Positions 63,721 to 64,000 of a stretch of 64,000 bases of DNA are shown piece by piece. Made by a program: the position numbers and the translations under genes. The stretch's first letter is position 1, and every line of letters starts with the position of its first letter. A model generated the notes under the pieces. That model was not told the DNA's origin and did no database searches. It was given only the letters and a program-made list of their open reading frames with translations. The DNA comes from Tessaracoccus sp. MC1865 (lineage in GTDB: Bacteria; Actinomycetota; Actinomycetes; Propionibacteriales; Propionibacteriaceae), in NCBI RefSeq assembly GCF_017815535.1, contig NZ_CP072596.1, forward strand, positions 620,001 to 684,000, read 5' to 3'.

Positions 63721-64000
63721 TCAGACCCAGGTGTTGCCCAGCCACATCCGCGCCCACCAACTGCTCCTGCTGACCAGTTCGGCAGTGAGCACCGGATAGA
63801 GGTAGGCGAAGTTGACGATCACCAGCGCGACGATCAGCCCCGCGACGATGGCCCGCACCCGCCTCTTCGGATGCTCCGGTGGCCCGAGGATCTTGCCGAT
63901 CGCCATCGCCAGGGCGATGGAGCTGAACGGGATCATCATGATCGCGTAGAAGAAGAAGATGGGCCGGTCCGCGTACTGGAACCAGGGCAGCCAGGCCGCG
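63721..64000 (-). CDS. protein O-mannosyltransferase, C-terminal part
   Basis: The frame runs off the right edge; the visible ~92 residues are the end of a polytopic membrane enzyme. AWLPWFQYADRPIFFFYAIMMIPF, then LGPPEHPKRRVRAIVAGLIVALVIVNFAYLYPVLTAELVSRSSWWARMWLG match the C-terminal spans of actinobacterial Pmt, which transfers mannose from a polyprenyl carrier to exported proteins. The catalytic N-terminal loop is outside the window. Confidence 0.85.
   Translation of the reverse strand, partial: AAWLPWFQYADRPIFFFYAIMMIPFSSIALAMAIGKILGPPEHPKRRVRAIVAGLIVALVIVNFAYLYPVLTAELVSRSSWWARMWLGNTWV

Overview
The window is GC-rich, gene-dense DNA from an actinobacterium. The markers are an HK97-type actinophage prophage, SepX/GlpR and gephyrin-like MoeA neighbours, a class F sortase, an RskA-type anti-sigma factor, a bacterial protein O-mannosyltransferase and many TANNNT -10 boxes placed 6-7 nt before a start codon. 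The mix of pyruvate carboxylase, a large homodimeric pyruvate:ferredoxin oxidoreductase and a fused copper nitrite reductase suggests a facultative Propionibacteriaceae-like organism. That family placement is inference; no rRNA gene is present.

Layout. 0-17 kb is host core: the end of a GH29 fucosidase, pyruvate carboxylase (pyc), three tandem copies of a 188-bp highly structured non-coding repeat, a 31-residue membrane peptide, serC, nagA, a DtxR-type regulator with a methyltransferase, thioredoxin, and a tightly overlapped operon of a GltD-like oxidoreductase, nifJ and a dihydroorotate-dehydrogenase-like protein. 17.0-34.2 kb is a 17,084-bp prophage in a tRNA-Arg(CCT) gene. It carries an integrase with arm sites at both ends, a repressor and operator, many small Cys-rich proteins, a replication initiator gene containing an iteron origin, HNH nucleases, terminase, portal, a protease-capsid fusion with an internal start, duplicated tail-tube genes, a -1 frameshift tail chaperone pair and a tape measure. 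It stops there: no tail tip, receptor-binding, holin or lysin genes are visible.

34-51 kb is host again: an alpha/beta hydrolase, an Ltp-like repeat surface protein, a DUF4397 / sortase / sigma / anti-sigma operon, a DUF2249 / NnrS-like / copper nitrite reductase operon, UDP-glucose pyrophosphorylase, mscL, a SAF-domain protein, an FmdB-type protein, 5-FTHF cyclo-ligase, MoeA/Glp with its putative receptor GlpR/SepX, tRNA-Ala(CGC), and a scar where an OsmC gene and a formylglycine-generating-enzyme gene are both cut at one junction.

51-58 kb is a sugar operon. A promoter with a perfect 31-bp palindromic operator drives an ABC importer (binding protein and two permeases, no ATPase), a GH91 enzyme without a signal peptide, a LacI repressor and a GH32 fructosidase. 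The parts fit import and intracellular breakdown of difructose anhydrides or other inulin-derived fructosides. 58-64 kb holds an MFS exporter with its ArsR-type repressor and operator, a flavin reductase, a uracil/xanthine permease, an FAD oxidoreductase, a gene relic and the end of a protein mannosyltransferase gene.
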